Assembly (NCBI GenBank): GCA_019096065.1
Contig: JAGUCH010000001.1
Location: 5,766,001 to 5,830,000, forward strand
Direction: 5' to 3'
Source: Paracyclopina nana
Lineage: Eukaryota > Arthropoda > Copepoda > Cyclopoida > Cyclopettidae
DNA length: 64,000 nucleotides
How positions within the stretch are numbered: position 1 is the stretch's first letter; each line of letters begins with the position of its first letter. Below the pieces are notes generated by a model. It was not told where the DNA came from. It did not search any database and saw only the letters and a program-made list of their open reading frames with translations. A program made the position numbers and the translations under genes. Shown here piece after piece: positions 35,190 through 48,567 of this stretch.

Positions 35190-37171
35190 GTTTTAAAGTG
35201 ATGCTCCCTGAAGAAAGGTTTCGATATAGCTAAGAAAATCAGACAATTCATCAATCCTTCAACTTGCATTTCAGAAGGGGTCATGCAACCGTTTTTAGAC
35301 ATTGGTTTGATAAGAGCCTATTGCTGTGAAGAAAGGCTGTTGCGTGATGCCAAAACACATTGCTAACAGTATACAATGCTCCCCAAATGCTTTCATGCTG
35401 CTCTGCTTGTTTAGAAAACATTTCCATGATAAATAGAATAAAATACTATAGCTAAGTTTATGTCAATACTGCTTACAATAGTACAATCATAACAAGCCAA
35501 CAAAAAACCTACACAATATTCTTTTTTACAGCCCCCAGCGAGTCTGTGTGTAAGGAACCATCCTGCCTATTTTCTCGCTTCCTAATTGTTTATTTTACTC
35601 ACTTCTTCTAGTTAAAAACAACTTAGAACAATTCACCAATCCAACATGCCTCAATTCATACTAAAATGGGTTGAGCGTGGTCTTTTCATTTCGCCTGCAT
35701 CCCAAACCGTCGTAGTTGCATATATAATCTTCATAAATGAGCATGATATTCTGCATATATCTTGTTGTTGTTTTCTTATGACTTTTTGTGGCGTCCCGGT
35801 GCAACGAAGACTTATTATTGTATAAATCTGAATGACATTCATAGCTTCAGCTATCCCAAGGGATCTACTATCACTATAACAGGAATTTGGTTATCGTGCA
35901 ATAGGCTCTTCGAAGAAAAGTACATTTAGCATTGCGGTATCCAGCGAGGAGCATTCAGAAAAACTAAAGTGCTTGAATGCTCTTAACAAGCCATTAAAAA
36001 GATGGCTTGGCCCCATCCCCAAAAAAACTAACTGCACTTCTTCATTACTAAAGACATGCCACTAAAAGCAATGTTTTTGCTCTATCAGTTCGTCTGTTGT
36101 CCAAACTTGGCAGCTGGCAATCGAACAAAAGCTTCTAACGTTCCCGCAATTTAGTCAACTTTACTTGCGATGATAATTTTTGCAGCCTTTTTGCCTCGTC
36201 GTAAAACAAGCTACTAGAAGAATTTTCTTGACAGTTGGCAAATAGTAGCCATCGCGCTTGTTTTCCTTTAATCTCGCAAAGTAAAGCAATTCCGAAAATG
36301 TACCCATGTAAAAATAAAAGCCCCAAAATGAAAGGAATCGGCCTATAACGGATATGAAGCATTCCAGCTATTGGTCACGTTTCACCCTCCAAAAAGGAGA
36401 GTCTTTAGCATACGAATGAAAGAATGATTCGCTATCTAGGTCAGAATTGGATATTGCTTGTAATCTAAGCAATAGCATGCCGAGAGGATGTTGCCAACGC
36501 ATATTCTTTAGTAAATTGACAATAAAAGGCTGATCATTTGTTTAGAATGCGAGCTGCCTAGCTATTCAGATCATATTACTGCAGGAACATATCTTATTTG
36601 TCATTCACTACAAAAAAGGACCTTGCGTCACAAAGCCCTTTCGTGCGCACTACTACAACTACCCTATATTACTTAAAACAACAACTGTGTACAAGCACCA
36701 CCTTTGTGCAGGTTAACCTTATTGAGCATGATCTTACACCGCGGGCTGCCGCGGAGTTAACGTCCTCGTGCTGCACTCAATAGCTGTGTGGTGCTGCGTA
36801 GAAGAGCATTAAACTGGGTTAATGCACACTAGCTCAAGTCATTGTGAGGCAATTACGAGGCTATCAGAACCGGCTGTGACAAATTGCAGAAACGGCTCTC
36901 AAGCACAATGTCTTCCAGAGCATACGTCTGCCTTGAGAAAAGCCAATTTGCCACAGCAAAGGTTGGCCCGCTAAGGTCTTCTCACGAGGAGGCAATCTTG
37001 ACATGAATGCACAAAATTGAGTTTCCCTCCCTACCACAACGCACTTGTCTTTGATTCAGGTGGAGCCGCTCGAGATCCATTACTTAAGCGAAAAGCCATT
37101 TCCTTTCGAAAAATGGTCAGTTTCGGGCTTGTAGTTAAAACGCTGCTGGGAGAAAGTCTCAGGAGGGCACT
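35190..37171. other. Upstream region of the HCN gene, no gene seen
   Basis: AT-rich sequence with scattered short frames. It presumably holds upstream control DNA of the HCN gene. I see no clear TATA box or conserved element. Confidence 0.4.
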
Positions 37172-40100
37172 ATGTATCATTGCACAATGAATCTTGTGAC
37201 AGACTGCCACAAAAGGTAAGTCGGTGCCCTCAAAGCGGTCGTCGACTGAAAAAAGAAAATCGCCTCAATTATTCAGTCTTGACTTGAGCTTTGTGCTTTC
37301 ATTTGCCAGAATCCTCGCAGCAGAATGTTTTATCATCTTGTTCCTGTCTACTTCTCTCTTTTTCGTGCTTCCTAACAGCTGCATTACAACATTAATGTCC
37401 ACTTTTCCACAGGGACACCGTCATCACCCCCGAGGAGGCCGAGCAGCTCATGTGCCCTCCATCGCCACAGAAGCATTGCCACGCCCGCCGAGGCCACTCC
37501 CCAGCTGCATCCTCGCTGGACGCCGACCAACAGTCACAGCAGCCCCAAAGGAGTAAATTGACATTGCAACGCATGAACAGCTTCCACGTGGGCCCCGTCA
37601 GGCTGCCACACCCAGTGAGGATGCCAAACGGTCGACTGGTGAATAGAAATAGCAATAGCCGCGCCTCCAGTGAGGACTGCAGCCAGCCGAGCTACCCAAA
37701 CCACCGGATTCTGGACACCAAGGGTCGGAGGTCGCTCTCTCTCAAGCACGGCCGGACTCTGGATGACATCACAACGACGTCGGAAGGTGCTAATCAACCG
37801 CCGCAACACCCCACTGTGACTAAAGTGACTACGGTGCCCCTATACAGACCCAAAAGGGGCTCAGATTCGAGGATGTCATCTCTGGACAGCTGTCATATTG
37901 CTATTGAGGAGATGGCAGGAAAGGCCTCTTTTCGCGGTACAATAAACAGAGTTTGGCACACGCTAGGTGATTCAAGCTAAAATACTCCCCACACTTTGGC
38001 TCGAGGCTTAGTGGCGACCCTCATAGTCAAAATCTCAACTTGTAGGCCCCCATTCATCTGTAATACCATTATGGATGCATAGTATACTAATTGGGGAGGC
38101 AGCTAAATAAAAAGTCCCTTTCCCGTTATAGTTTGAGAGAATTGTCGAGGACCTCAAGGTCACGCCAACTTTCTTAGGAAGTTGCAATTAAGATAGCTTT
38201 GTATTAGAACGAGGGAACGTCAAAGGGGCATTTTCAAAATTAGCTTACCTTACGTCGTGCTTTTCCCGTTAGGCCACAACAAGTCGCTACCGACTGTCTC
38301 CGACTCCACTCCTGGGCTGTCGACTGGCATGAGAAACGCCAAATTCAGCATTCGATCGCATGGATCCTTGCCAGAGGGCATGGTGCCATCCTCAACAAAT
38401 GACAGGGATGACATTTCTCTTTATGGCACGCCAAAAGAAGAAATGGGTCCAAATGCGTCGGGATTCGATGATGCAGATGCCAGTAAGCCTGGTTGGGTGC
38501 GCAATCAACTGCAAAATATCTTCCAGCCCACGGACAACAAGTTGGCCATGAAGTTGTTCGGGTCGAAGAAGGCCCTCATTCAGGAGAGAGTGAGGCAAAA
38601 AGCGGCTGGCCACTGGATCATCCACCCTTGCTCCAGTTTTAGGTAGGATATTCCAGATTTATTTCCTTTCCCTCCTTTTTATTGGCCTACTTTTGCAACA
38701 AACTTCTGCGGCTCGGATTTTGGTTATGCTTCACAACGTAAGAAAGCTGAACATCTCGCGTGACTAGAGCCAAACAATGAAAAGCCTGCCCCCTCCAAAA
38801 ATGTTCGCATAAACTTTGGAGGCTGTATCCAAGAGATGATGAAAGGATGAAAGTTTTGCTTAATTAATGCTAAGCGTCATAAACACAAGCTGCTCCTAGA
38901 ATAAAATTATAGAATTCGATACGTAATAGCCAATCATCAACTCTACAGAGCTTTAAAAAATGATCACGAATGTTCAGAAAATGACAGAATTGAAATAAGA
39001 GGCTTTCAGGTTCTAAAATAGAAAATTAAAAGGTTCTTTGTAACTGGTGCCTACTTACATGTCTATGCTTGATTGAGGCCGACAAAAGCAGCCAATTGCA
39101 ATTTCGGGCAATATTTCGGCGTGAAATATTTTTTAAGAAACAAGATAACCAAATAAGAAATCCTTTGGCACACTTTTGTAAGTTACGAATTACGATCCGC
39201 TGAGTTTGTTGACATCAAGCAGAACATGAAAGTTTCAAAAAATTTAAGGCGCTAAGATCTCAGGTAAATTGACCAAACTTAGTAATTGAAGCCCTTAAGC
39301 TTATTTTTTAACTTAGATTCTTAATAAGAAAAAAATAAGCAATAATTTGCAATTGATTTAAAGCATTTTGGATTTTTGTTGAATTTCACCAAGACTAAGA
39401 TCACTGGCCCGAGCTTTTTCGATGCAGTTCTGTCAGCTCGTCTTCATTGACAAAATATAGCGTAAACAAAAATATGGAGACTCGTGTGCCATTTTAATCT
39501 CAATTTTCGCTCATAGTACGTTATTGAATATGCTTCTAAAAGCTCTGACCATATTTACTAGCAAGACTGCATTCATGAAGAAGGTACCTTCGCCTCATTC
39601 AGAATATTCATTCATTTTTGGTTGCGTTACCAAGTCAACAGAGAGCTTATTTTTAATTACTTGCTAAACAGCATAAGGATCAGGTTGTATTGACATAAGT
39701 ATTTCCTTTAACCTCTACTTTTATCTTTTATCCATGATGGTTACGAGGCGAATTCTAATTGCTAATTACACTTGCTAGGTTCCTGGTCAAAGCCTGAAAC
39801 TTGTGCCCCAACATGGAAACCGCATTAGTCATTAGAGATTATCGAAAAAGTTTTACCTTTCAGGTTCTACTGGGATTTGTGCATGCTCCTCTTGTTGGTA
39901 GCCAATTTGATAATCCTCCCGGTGGCCATTTCCTTTTTTAATGATGACCTTTCTACCAGATGGATTGCCTTCAACTGTCTCTCGGACACTATCTTCCTGA
40001 TTGACATTGTTGTCAACTTTAGAACAGGTCAGCTGCTCCCATCGATTCTCCTTAATTGATTACAACATTATTGTGTACCCTGCAGGAATCATGCAACAAG

Positions 40101-43100
40101 ACAATAGCGAGCAAGTCATCATTGACCCAATGCTGATAGCGAAGCATTACATTCGAACCTGGTTCTTCCTGGATTTGCTCTCGTCAATTCCACTCGACTA
40201 TATCTTCCTGATTTTTAATGCTGGCAGTGATGTAAGTGGCTTACCTCGGGAGCTCAAAGATTCTCAATGTTTTGCTGACTGGATGCCTTTTTCCCATAGG
40301 AGTACGCAGAAAGCTTCCAGATCTTGCAAGCCGGTCGTGCCTTGCGTATCTTGAGATTGGCCAAGTTACTCAGCCTTGTTCGTCTGCTGAGATTATCCCG
40401 TTTGGTGCGATATGTCAGCCAGTGGGAGGAAGTGTATGTAAGTATCTTGAGCAAGTTAGCCAGTCCTGCCTTTTGATTACCATGCAACAACCAAAAATGT
40501 GTATTTAAAACAGCTACTAAACGGAGCTTGGAGAGTTTAGGACAATATTCTTCCAAACTTCAATTGACTTCTACTCGAAGCTTTTTTTTGCTTTCAACTG
40601 CTTCTTACGGCTGAGTTTTATTTTCAGTTCATTATGCTAACTTCATATAAGAAACAGCAACACTACAGCAGTCACGCAAACCTTCTAAAAAAGCTATTTA
40701 ACGTCTACTTTTTAAGTACGTGAGAGCAGGTTGCCCAAAAACTGGAGATGTGTGGATGAACTCGCAACTTTGTCATCAACTACCGCTTTTCATCTGTGTT
40801 TTCCTGAATTTTTCAAATGAACAACTTGGCAATTTTTGAAAGCTTGTTCAAAACCATTTCCTTACATTGACATTCGTGTGTGCTTTCTGTTCGACATATA
40901 CAACTAATCTAGATAGATTAGTAGTTGTGTATTGTAATTCACCGTTACCATGTGCTGTCTCTTACAAACCAATTTAGAAAATTATTAGGCATTCTGAACA
41001 GCTTTGCAAAGCGGTTCAACATCATTTTTTGCTTGAACTGCTACTGCTGCTGATAGCAAGGGATTAAGACACACTGCTCACGCATGACTGAGTAAGAGTT
41101 GCTCCACTAACATGCTGTTGGTTTTTGCAGCAGCTAGAAGTAGAACGACTATTTTTAGAGCCAATTTTTGTTTGCGAAGCAAGCCTTTCTCAAAATGTCT
41201 GCCACCACGCAAAAAGCCTAACAAGTAAAAGCAAGTTTAAGGAATGCAAGCTCTGTTTCATCTGCTAAAATCTATATTTTTGTGGTCGCAGTGATTTTAG
41301 AGCTTTGCTGCGCTTGCTATCATGCTTTATTTGACGGACTAGACCTAAATGGAAAAAGTACTAATGAAGTGTGTGTAGAGCTTTTATGAGCGCCACTCGT
41401 GTAATAGCAACAATAAATTACATCCACCGACGTGTTACATAAATGTGCCGTATCTCGTCATCACCTACTCTTTTTTCTAGATTTTACAAAACGCTCAAAA
41501 AAAGACACGTGAAAGACAGTCAAAAGAAGGATCATACAGCTCTCATGCCAACAGTTGGTTTTTCAAGGTAACATCGAGTACAGCAACAACACAAAAGGTT
41601 TAACATGACATCTTAGAAAAGACAAAAAGTTGGGACTCTTTTAGATGATGCTAGCTGTAGGATTCCTCGGAAATATAGCAATGTGATAATGGCCGATGCG
41701 AAGAGAGCCTTTATCACTGAATCAAGGTTTAGCAGTTAATTATGTCACTGACGTTTTAAAGCATTTTTGAAACTTTTGAATGGCTCTCGACATTTTTCGC
41801 TTTAGCTATCTTGTCATAGCTGTTATGTGTAGACGTTAATTCCAAAAATTGGACGAATTACGAGCCTTGGTAGGCTGGCACAGAAATAGCAATCAAGTTT
41901 CCCTGAAGGGCGTTCTCATATCGCATTTTAGTTTAACCAAAACTGATACTGGTTAGACCAAACTGACTTTAGTCCGTACATAAGTCAGCATTCTTGTAGT
42001 GTTTAGTTTAACCAGAATCAGTGTGGATTAACTAAAATCAGTTTTGGTTAGACCCAACTGCGATATGAGAACGCCCTTGAGAAAGCGCGACTCTTGTGCA
42101 CGTTACAACTGTCACTGAACTAGTTGATGTATTCGATTTCTTTGCCTCAACTTTGCGAATTTTGACTATGCCAGCGTAACGATTTGTCATAGACTCCTTG
42201 CTCTTTCTTCATCAAGGAAGGAGCGCTACACTCAATTCCTACTTTCCTAGTGGCAAAAACACGTTGTAAGAATGACCTTTTCCTTCTTGTCACTTCTGGT
42301 TTGCTGCCATAAAATAAGTTACTACAGGAGTTACGTATTTTTCTCTTCCTGTCAGCAATCTGTCAATTACATGCAGTTATAGAAAGTAGCTAGGAAAAAA
42401 CATAAATGTGACGACTACGTTTTGCAAAGTAATTGAATCTCCAGCTAATGCATAATAGTTTTTTCTCGACTTTCCACTGCTAGAGCACTGGTAGTATAAG
42501 AAGATGATGATTAGTTTACAAAACTGTTGGTTTTCCCATCTTTAACTGTCTGTAGGAGCACCAAACAAGGACAAAAAGTAGAATAGTTCTTAGAACTCGA
42601 TAATTTGATTTATCCTTTCGCAGTACAGTAGACACATATCATCACACTAACATGTATTCCTATGTTAAATGTGTTCAAACAATGTCGATGCATGTTTGTG
42701 CCTTGCTCGTGATTTGAAGGAGCGATTGCTATTCCTACTATTATCCGATTCCGCCCTGTTTTTTGTGTATCATCTAAAAACAACTAGCTCAAAAAAATAG
42801 TTTGGAGGAACGAAAGAATTCTTTGGCCTTGCTTGGAGTCTGGCTTTGTGCCAAAGTTGGCTCCTCGACTAAAAAGTAGGCTACAGTAATATCGTTGCTT
42901 TTTGTTAGCTTCAATGGGGCTCTTTTGTGTAAAAAGTACTATTCAAATGTTTTCTTTTCGCAAATGGCTTCAAAGAAAAAAAACCGCACGTAGCCTCGCT
43001 AACATCTATTCTTTTTCTCGCATAAAATAGGAACTGCTCAATTTTCAAGTCTATTTCTCAGGCGTTGCATGTGGCAATCAATTGCAAATTGCACGAAAGA

Positions 43101-46100
43101 AGGTCACGAGCTGGTTGCATTAGCGAACTTGGGTTTGGCAAGCAAGGTGTAGGCCGACCAATTCGTATGGCCATTCTGGTCGATGATTATACGTACTCTA
43201 TACATTGTGTTTACCTGTCGATGTACGATATTTCTACTCGAGTTTGTAATTACTTCATGTGTATTTTTCTCTCTTTCACTCTCCACACTCACTACTCCAC
43301 CATGACCCTACTACTACTACTTTGTGTGTCCTATTTACCGCGAACCTCAGTTCTTGAGCTCGTTGGGTGTGTTCATGCGGATCTTCAACTTGATCTGCAT
43401 CATGATGCTAATTGGACATTGGTCTGGCTGTCTCCAGTTTTTGGTGCCGATGCTCCAGGGATTTCCTTCCAACTCCTGGGTGGCCATCAATGAGCTCCAG
43501 GTAATGTTTTCCTTACAGTTTGCAGATTTTGCCAACGTTTTTGCCAACTTTCTCAACTTGATCTGCATAATGTCATTGTTGGCCCATTGGTCTGGATGCA
43601 TCCAGTTTCTTGTTCCTATGCTTAACGGCTTCCCAGCCGACTCCTGGGTGGCCATTAATGAGCTTCAGGTAGTATATAACAGGATTCCGCTCGAATTAAG
43701 TGAGTTTTAAAAGTTGGCTACAAATTGTCTCTCAAGTTTGGCCGCAACTTCTTTTGAAAGCACCTCAAGGAGAAGAAGAGTGCGAACAGCTATAGGTAGA
43801 GAGCAGCTGAGGTGAAAAAGGGAATTGCCTCAAGAATGGGAGAAAGTGCACTATACCCTCAAACTAGCAGCCATTCTGCATAAGTTTGCCCCACAATTTT
43901 CAGCCTCGAGCCTGCAATTAATCCGCATAGTTAATGATTGGGCCTTTGATGGCCGAGATCATTAAATGGCAGCAGAGCGCGTGTTTGCAGTCCCACATCA
44001 TCTTCTGCAACGACCTCAGAGGCAAAGCATGATAAATAGTTTTCTATTCATGCAGCAGGCAGAGCCAGCTTTGATTGCACTGCTACTGCCATTACCGCAG
44101 TGATATCAAACTTTCCTCTTGAGTCATGGCTTTATGATTCGGTGTAGCATTACAAATTGTTACGAGACCAGAAACTAGTCACAGCCCTGCAGTTGCCATG
44201 GTTTCAATGGCTCTTCTTTGTTCAACTTTTCTTTGGCTATATACATTGTGCGAACTTGCGGCCTAGGACGAGGAGGAGTGGAAAGTTGCAAAAGCCAGCT
44301 AACAAGAGTCGTTTTCCCATGTCTGATGTAGGAGTCTCATTGGGTCGAGCAATACTCATGGGCCTTATTCAAAGCAATGTCTCACATGCTGTGCATTGGA
44401 TACGGCCGGTTTCCGCCCCAAAGCCTGACAGACATGTGGCTTACAATGCTGTCCATGATCAGTGGTGCTACCTGCTACGCAATGTTCCTCGGACATGCCA
44501 CTAACCTCATCCAGAGCCTGGACTCTTCGAGGCGGCAATACAGAGAAAAGGTAAAATCGCACCATAAAAGGAGGGTTTTCTCATTAGAGCGCTGGCTTTC
44601 TAACTATGTGCTGCAATGTATCCATAGTGTACCGGCAGCTATTTTGGCTAAAACAAATTCTTTGCGGTGGTCTTTCTCTTGCAAAATCTAGCTCGCCCAC
44701 TTAAAAACCGAGTTCAATTTGCTCGCTGAAAACTTGATTGGATGATGTATTTTTCAAGACAAATAGCCGCGCCACTACCATTTGCTGTCAAAGTTGACGC
44801 GCAATGCAATTTGTGAAAGAAAAGTCCTCGGCGATGCAATTTTTTGCAAGCTCAATACTAGGAATAAAGGACAAGGCTGTGCAATCCATCTCACGGCAAT
44901 TTTTTCGCTGACATCCCACGAACAGAAGTACGTCGGCTAACTAACAAAATCACGCAGGTCAAGCAAGTTGAAGAATACATGGCGTACCGAAAACTGCCTC
45001 GGGATATGCGCACGAGGATTACGGAATACTTCGAGCACCGCTACCAGGGCAAGTTCTTCGACGAGGAGCAAATTCTGGGCGAGTTGTCAGAGAAACTCAA
45101 AGAAGTGAGAATCTTTTAGTGGCGTTCTCAAAAAGGAGCATACTTAGAAATGAGCTCTCCCATTGCAGGATGTGATAAACTACAACTGTCGCTCGCTGGT
45201 GGCAGCCGTACCCTTCTTCACAAATGCTGAGCCCGAGTTCGTGTCCAGCGTGGTCACTAAGCTGAAGTATGAAGTCTTTCAGCCAGGCAAGCACAACTTC
45301 CCTTTTTATGCGTTGCGGAGAGGATTAATTTTCCCTTTGCTTTGGCTCAGGAGACATCATCATAAAGGAGGGCACCATTGGGACAAAGATGTATTTCATC
45401 CAAGAAGGCATTGTTGACATTGTCATGTCTAATGGCGAGGTGGCGACGAGTTTGTCCGATGGTTCCTACTTTGGCGAGATCTGTTTGCTCACCAACGCGC
45501 GGCGGGTGGCCAGCGTCAGAGCGGAGACTTATTGCAATGTATTTTCGCTATCCGTAGACCACTTCAACGCAGTCCTTGACATGTATCCGGTAAGCAAAAA
45601 ATATAGCCAAGGCTGCGACCATTAAGCCCGCTATCAGACATAATAAGGAAGACCAGAGGAAGCAAGAGCTTTTACGTAATGACGACACTGCACATACTGT
45701 CACGAATTGTTGACGTTCCTTTCTCGATAATTGATTCTTGTCCAGGCGAAACTGCGATGAATTACCGTTTTTTAGCTGATGCGTCGCACAATGGAAAGCG
45801 TCGCCGCGGAGCGACTCAACAAGATCGGCATCAAGGACCACAAAATGGCCAACGCCTCGGCCTCGGACAACGAGAACACCTCGGCCTCTCCAGACCCGCA
45901 TGACGTCTCCGCCATTGTCTCCGCGCTGGCTCAGCAGCAATCAGATGCGGAGTCGAGCGACTCGGAGGACGAGGGCGGAGACAAGTCCGGGGGAGGGCGG
46001 GGCACTCACACCACCTCCGACCCCGGAAGCCTGCATCTCGCCAAAGACTTTTACAACGTGGGCAAGCTGCTGATCCAGACGACCACGATGCTTCCGCGGC

Positions 46101-46660
46101 CTCGCTCCGAGTCTTGCTTTTCCACCATGGACCCCGACCCCGGGGGGTCATCCGAGCAGGAGCAGCAGCAGCCCTCGCACAAGGGCAAGAAGTCGCCGAA
46201 GAGGGAGACGATGCTCCACCTGCCCCTGAACCCACTGAAGAAGTTGCAATCATCACTCCACAAATCAGAGACGAACCTGGAAGAGCAGCCGCCCCAGCAG
46301 CACCCCAAATCGCCCTTCTTGTCCCTCAAAACGCCGCCTGCCGTCCTCACCAAGCCGAGCTCGTCCCTGTACCCAGGCACAAAGAAGATCAAAAAGAGTG
46401 CTAGCACCACGACGCCGGCAGCCAACTTGCCACCTCCCCCGCCCCCGGGGACCCTGCCTGGATACTATGTACCCCGCCCGCCGGGCTCCAAACACCATCA
46501 TCATCACCACCACCACCACCATGGGAGTCAGCAGCCCCGAGGGACGCCCATTTCCCCCACCACAGCCTCCTCGCCCACCAAAAACTCACCACCCTCAGCC
46601 CTACCCCCTGCGACTGGGCCATCTGCTGCTATTAGCGCAAGCAAGAAGAGTAATAATTGA
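37172..46660 (+). CDS. Ih: Ih / HCN hyperpolarization-activated cyclic-nucleotide-gated channel, complete
   Basis: Exons 37172-37215, 37413-37966, 38273-38642, 39864-40027, 40086-40231, 40300-40437, then 43351-43500 or 43519-43668, 44332-44550, 44958-45104, 45169-45286, 45351-45589, 45776-46660. All phases match and give 1,057 residues. Visible parts: a Ser-rich N-terminus; the HCN domain (F-G-S-K-K-A...W-I-I-H-P); S1 from about 323; S4 about 438-464 with Arg or Lys every third residue and the HCN-type Ser break; pore C-I-G-Y-G about 543-547; C-linker exon 9; cyclic-nucleotide-binding domain in exons 10-12 with F-G-E-I-C-L-L and R-R-V-A-S-V-R-A. The long tail is rich in Pro and Ser and has ten consecutive His. 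It makes a tetrameric plasma-membrane pacemaker cation channel opened by hyperpolarization and modulated by cAMP. The start is the first ATG after an in-frame stop; a second in-frame ATG is at 37187. Confidence 0.95.
41907..42077. mobile_element. Family-B MITE in HCN intron 6, 3-bp TSD
   Basis: Both ends carry AGGGCGTTCTCATATCGCA as inverted repeats. TGA flanks directly at 41904-41906 and 42078-42080. The interior alternates AACCAAAACTGAT and TTAGTTTAACCA blocks in both orientations. It lies in the 2.9-kb intron ahead of the duplicated S5 exons. Confidence 0.88.
43351..43500 (+). CDS. Ih: HCN alternative exon 7a (end of S4-S5 linker, S5, turret), canonical version
   Basis: 50 codons, phase 0 at both ends, after a CGAACCTCAG acceptor. 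The start [14 protein letters not shown] matches the S4-S5/S5 sequence usual in HCN channels, and the end is S-W-V-A-I-N-E-L-Q. The donor GTAATG lies directly before an 18-nt spacer and exon 7b. Confidence 0.9.
43519..43668 (+). CDS. Ih: HCN alternative exon 7b, diverged duplicate of 7a
   Basis: It has the same length (150 nt), same phases, acceptor TTTTCCTTACAG and donor GTAGTA. 34 of 50 residues match 7a. The changes are concentrated in the first half ([12 protein letters not shown]), while the second half (H-W-S-G-C...S-W-V-A-I-N-E-L-Q) is nearly identical. There are no stops or frame errors, so it looks functional. Including both exons in one transcript would duplicate S5, so mutually exclusive use is expected. 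Confidence 0.88.
45287..45350 (+). other. Ih: GC-AG intron within the HCN cyclic-nucleotide-binding domain
   Basis: The border reads CAG-CCA-G followed by GCAAGC, with an acceptor TTGGCTCAG. Joining gives [11 protein letters not shown], exactly the expected binding-domain sequence, so a GC rather than a GT donor is used. The intron is 64 nt. Confidence 0.85.
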
Positions 46661-48567
46661 TTGCTGTGATTTATCGGCCATCGATGCTATTACGGAACGT
46701 ACTCTTTACTTAGTCCCCGTCAGAGGTATTTTTAGAGCTTACACCATATTCTGCTAGGAGCAAATGATAGGAAAACATTGCAACTCACATTCTCCTACGA
46801 TATATGCATAGGAATCATAATAGCAAAAGGAAAAAAATCTTCTTATTAACTACCATACAAAAATGATACCATATTTGAAGAAGTGAAAATAAAGAAAGCC
46901 CTGAGTGAGACCCCAACAGTAGGCATAATTATTATCGAGTTCAGCAATGAAGTAGCTGTACCGATTTCTCCGCGGAAAATTTGAGGCACGAATCACGCAA
47001 CCTTTTAGCATTTTCATTTCATCTGACTCCCATGATAATCGAGCTCGCATCAACTTTCCATGTAATTAGCATAATGGCTCTTACTTTGTTTGCTTGAGCA
47101 AAATTGTAGTTTCTCATGCTCGTTGGCCCAAAGTAAACAGTCCAATAAATAATCAGCTTCCGGCTGTTCTTGCTGTCGGCCGCTAAATATACTGCAGGAC
47201 TTTTTTGCTGATGGCCCAAATGCACTTTTCGCCTTTAACTGATATCTGTTCGCATTACACAGTTTGGCGCTGCAGTATATTGAGATAAAAGAGGTGCCAA
47301 TGTCTAAAATTGGACATTGTTTGAACAACTTTATGGCATTGCTATGCACTTCCAGCAAATATGCTGAAGATGCGTAGTTTATCTATTTGACGTCAGTGAT
47401 GATCGTAAAATTAGCCTAATCACGCAATGCAATACGAAGGGTGGAAAAAGAAGAACACCAATAAAACAAATGGATAATCGATGAGTATGTATTTGGTAAA
47501 GCAACAGATGCGCGAGATGTAGTTTATTTATGCTTATTCTCATCTCGCAGTCTCGACCTCGAGAATCAACCTCTGTGTTTATGAGAGATGAGGCTATCGA
47601 GAAGTTCTTACAAAAATAGTGACCATGCCATCTACTTGATGAAATTCTTTCCTCTTGCTACGTGTTTTTTCTATATATTGATGAAGGCTTTCTTCTCATC
47701 GGCTGCTCGCCTTCTGCCGTCAACATCTCTTGAATTATGAATAAAAGTTTCGGCTTGAAGCATGAGGCACTTTTACGACCAGCCTTTCGCTACAATTGCA
47801 AAAGTTGCAGCGGCATTTTTTCACAGAGGCCTTCGAAATTGGAAGAAAACAAGGCCTTTACGGTCGTCTTTTGTGATATCCTCTCCTCAATTATCTCAGC
47901 TCAAAAGTTGCAGGATAAAGAAGTAACTATCTTCTCTGTCAGCTCTGTGATTGATGACGCTACCCATTCATGCATTTGCGCCACGCTGGTTCATATGTAT
48001 GGGAGAAAAGCAAAACTGCGGTAGCCGCTGTGTAATTTCACTGTAAATTACCCGCAAGCTTGGCCGCCGAGCTCGCGATCAGCTATAGTAGTTTTGATAG
48101 GCATCACCCGAGTCAGTTTTGTTGCTATCTATTTGATTAGAGAGCTGCTGGCTTGTCTAGTGAGTGAGTGTGTGTGTGTGTGAAAACAACTAGCACTCTT
48201 CCAGTTTATGGATCTCCTCCAGAGTGTCAATACAGCTAGGCACTATAGTGTTAACCTTTGATAAATTACCCAGAGTGACATATATCGCGACAAATTTGTG
48301 AGTATGAATGAATACTATTACAATGTGGAGTATTAAGTTAGCAATTGTGCAAGTGGCAGCTTGCTAGCTAGTAGCTGCGTGAGCCCTCTTGAAACTTGAG
48401 CTGATTTTTATGCGTCTCTGGTGTCAGGCTGTCAAGATCAACGTTTCTCTGGGATTTCTTCTGAGACTTCTTCTTTTACGCCAAGAAAGCTTTCGGCATA
48501 TTTACATACACTAGATAGTGTGATATGCTCCGCGTTATAAGCAGTTATGGAAAACAATTTCCAACAA
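46661..48567. other. HCN 3' UTR and intergenic region
   Basis: An AATAAA at 46888-46893, 228 nt after the HCN stop, is a candidate polyadenylation signal. A short GT run is near 48168-48182. A 95-residue open frame at 47737-48024 has no recognisable features and is probably chance. Confidence 0.45.

Noticed and set aside
43324-43710. Single 128-residue frame spanning both HCN S5 exons
   Set aside because: It runs through the stop-free 18-nt spacer and past both donors. Family comparison shows two separate alternative exons.
46301-46522. Overlapping frames on the minus strand opposite the HCN last exon
   Set aside because: Shadows of a GC-rich, low-complexity Pro/His-coding exon.
47737-48024. 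95-residue plus-strand frame between HCN and the receptor
   Set aside because: No domain, no recognisable splice context, ordinary AT-rich sequence; expected by chance.
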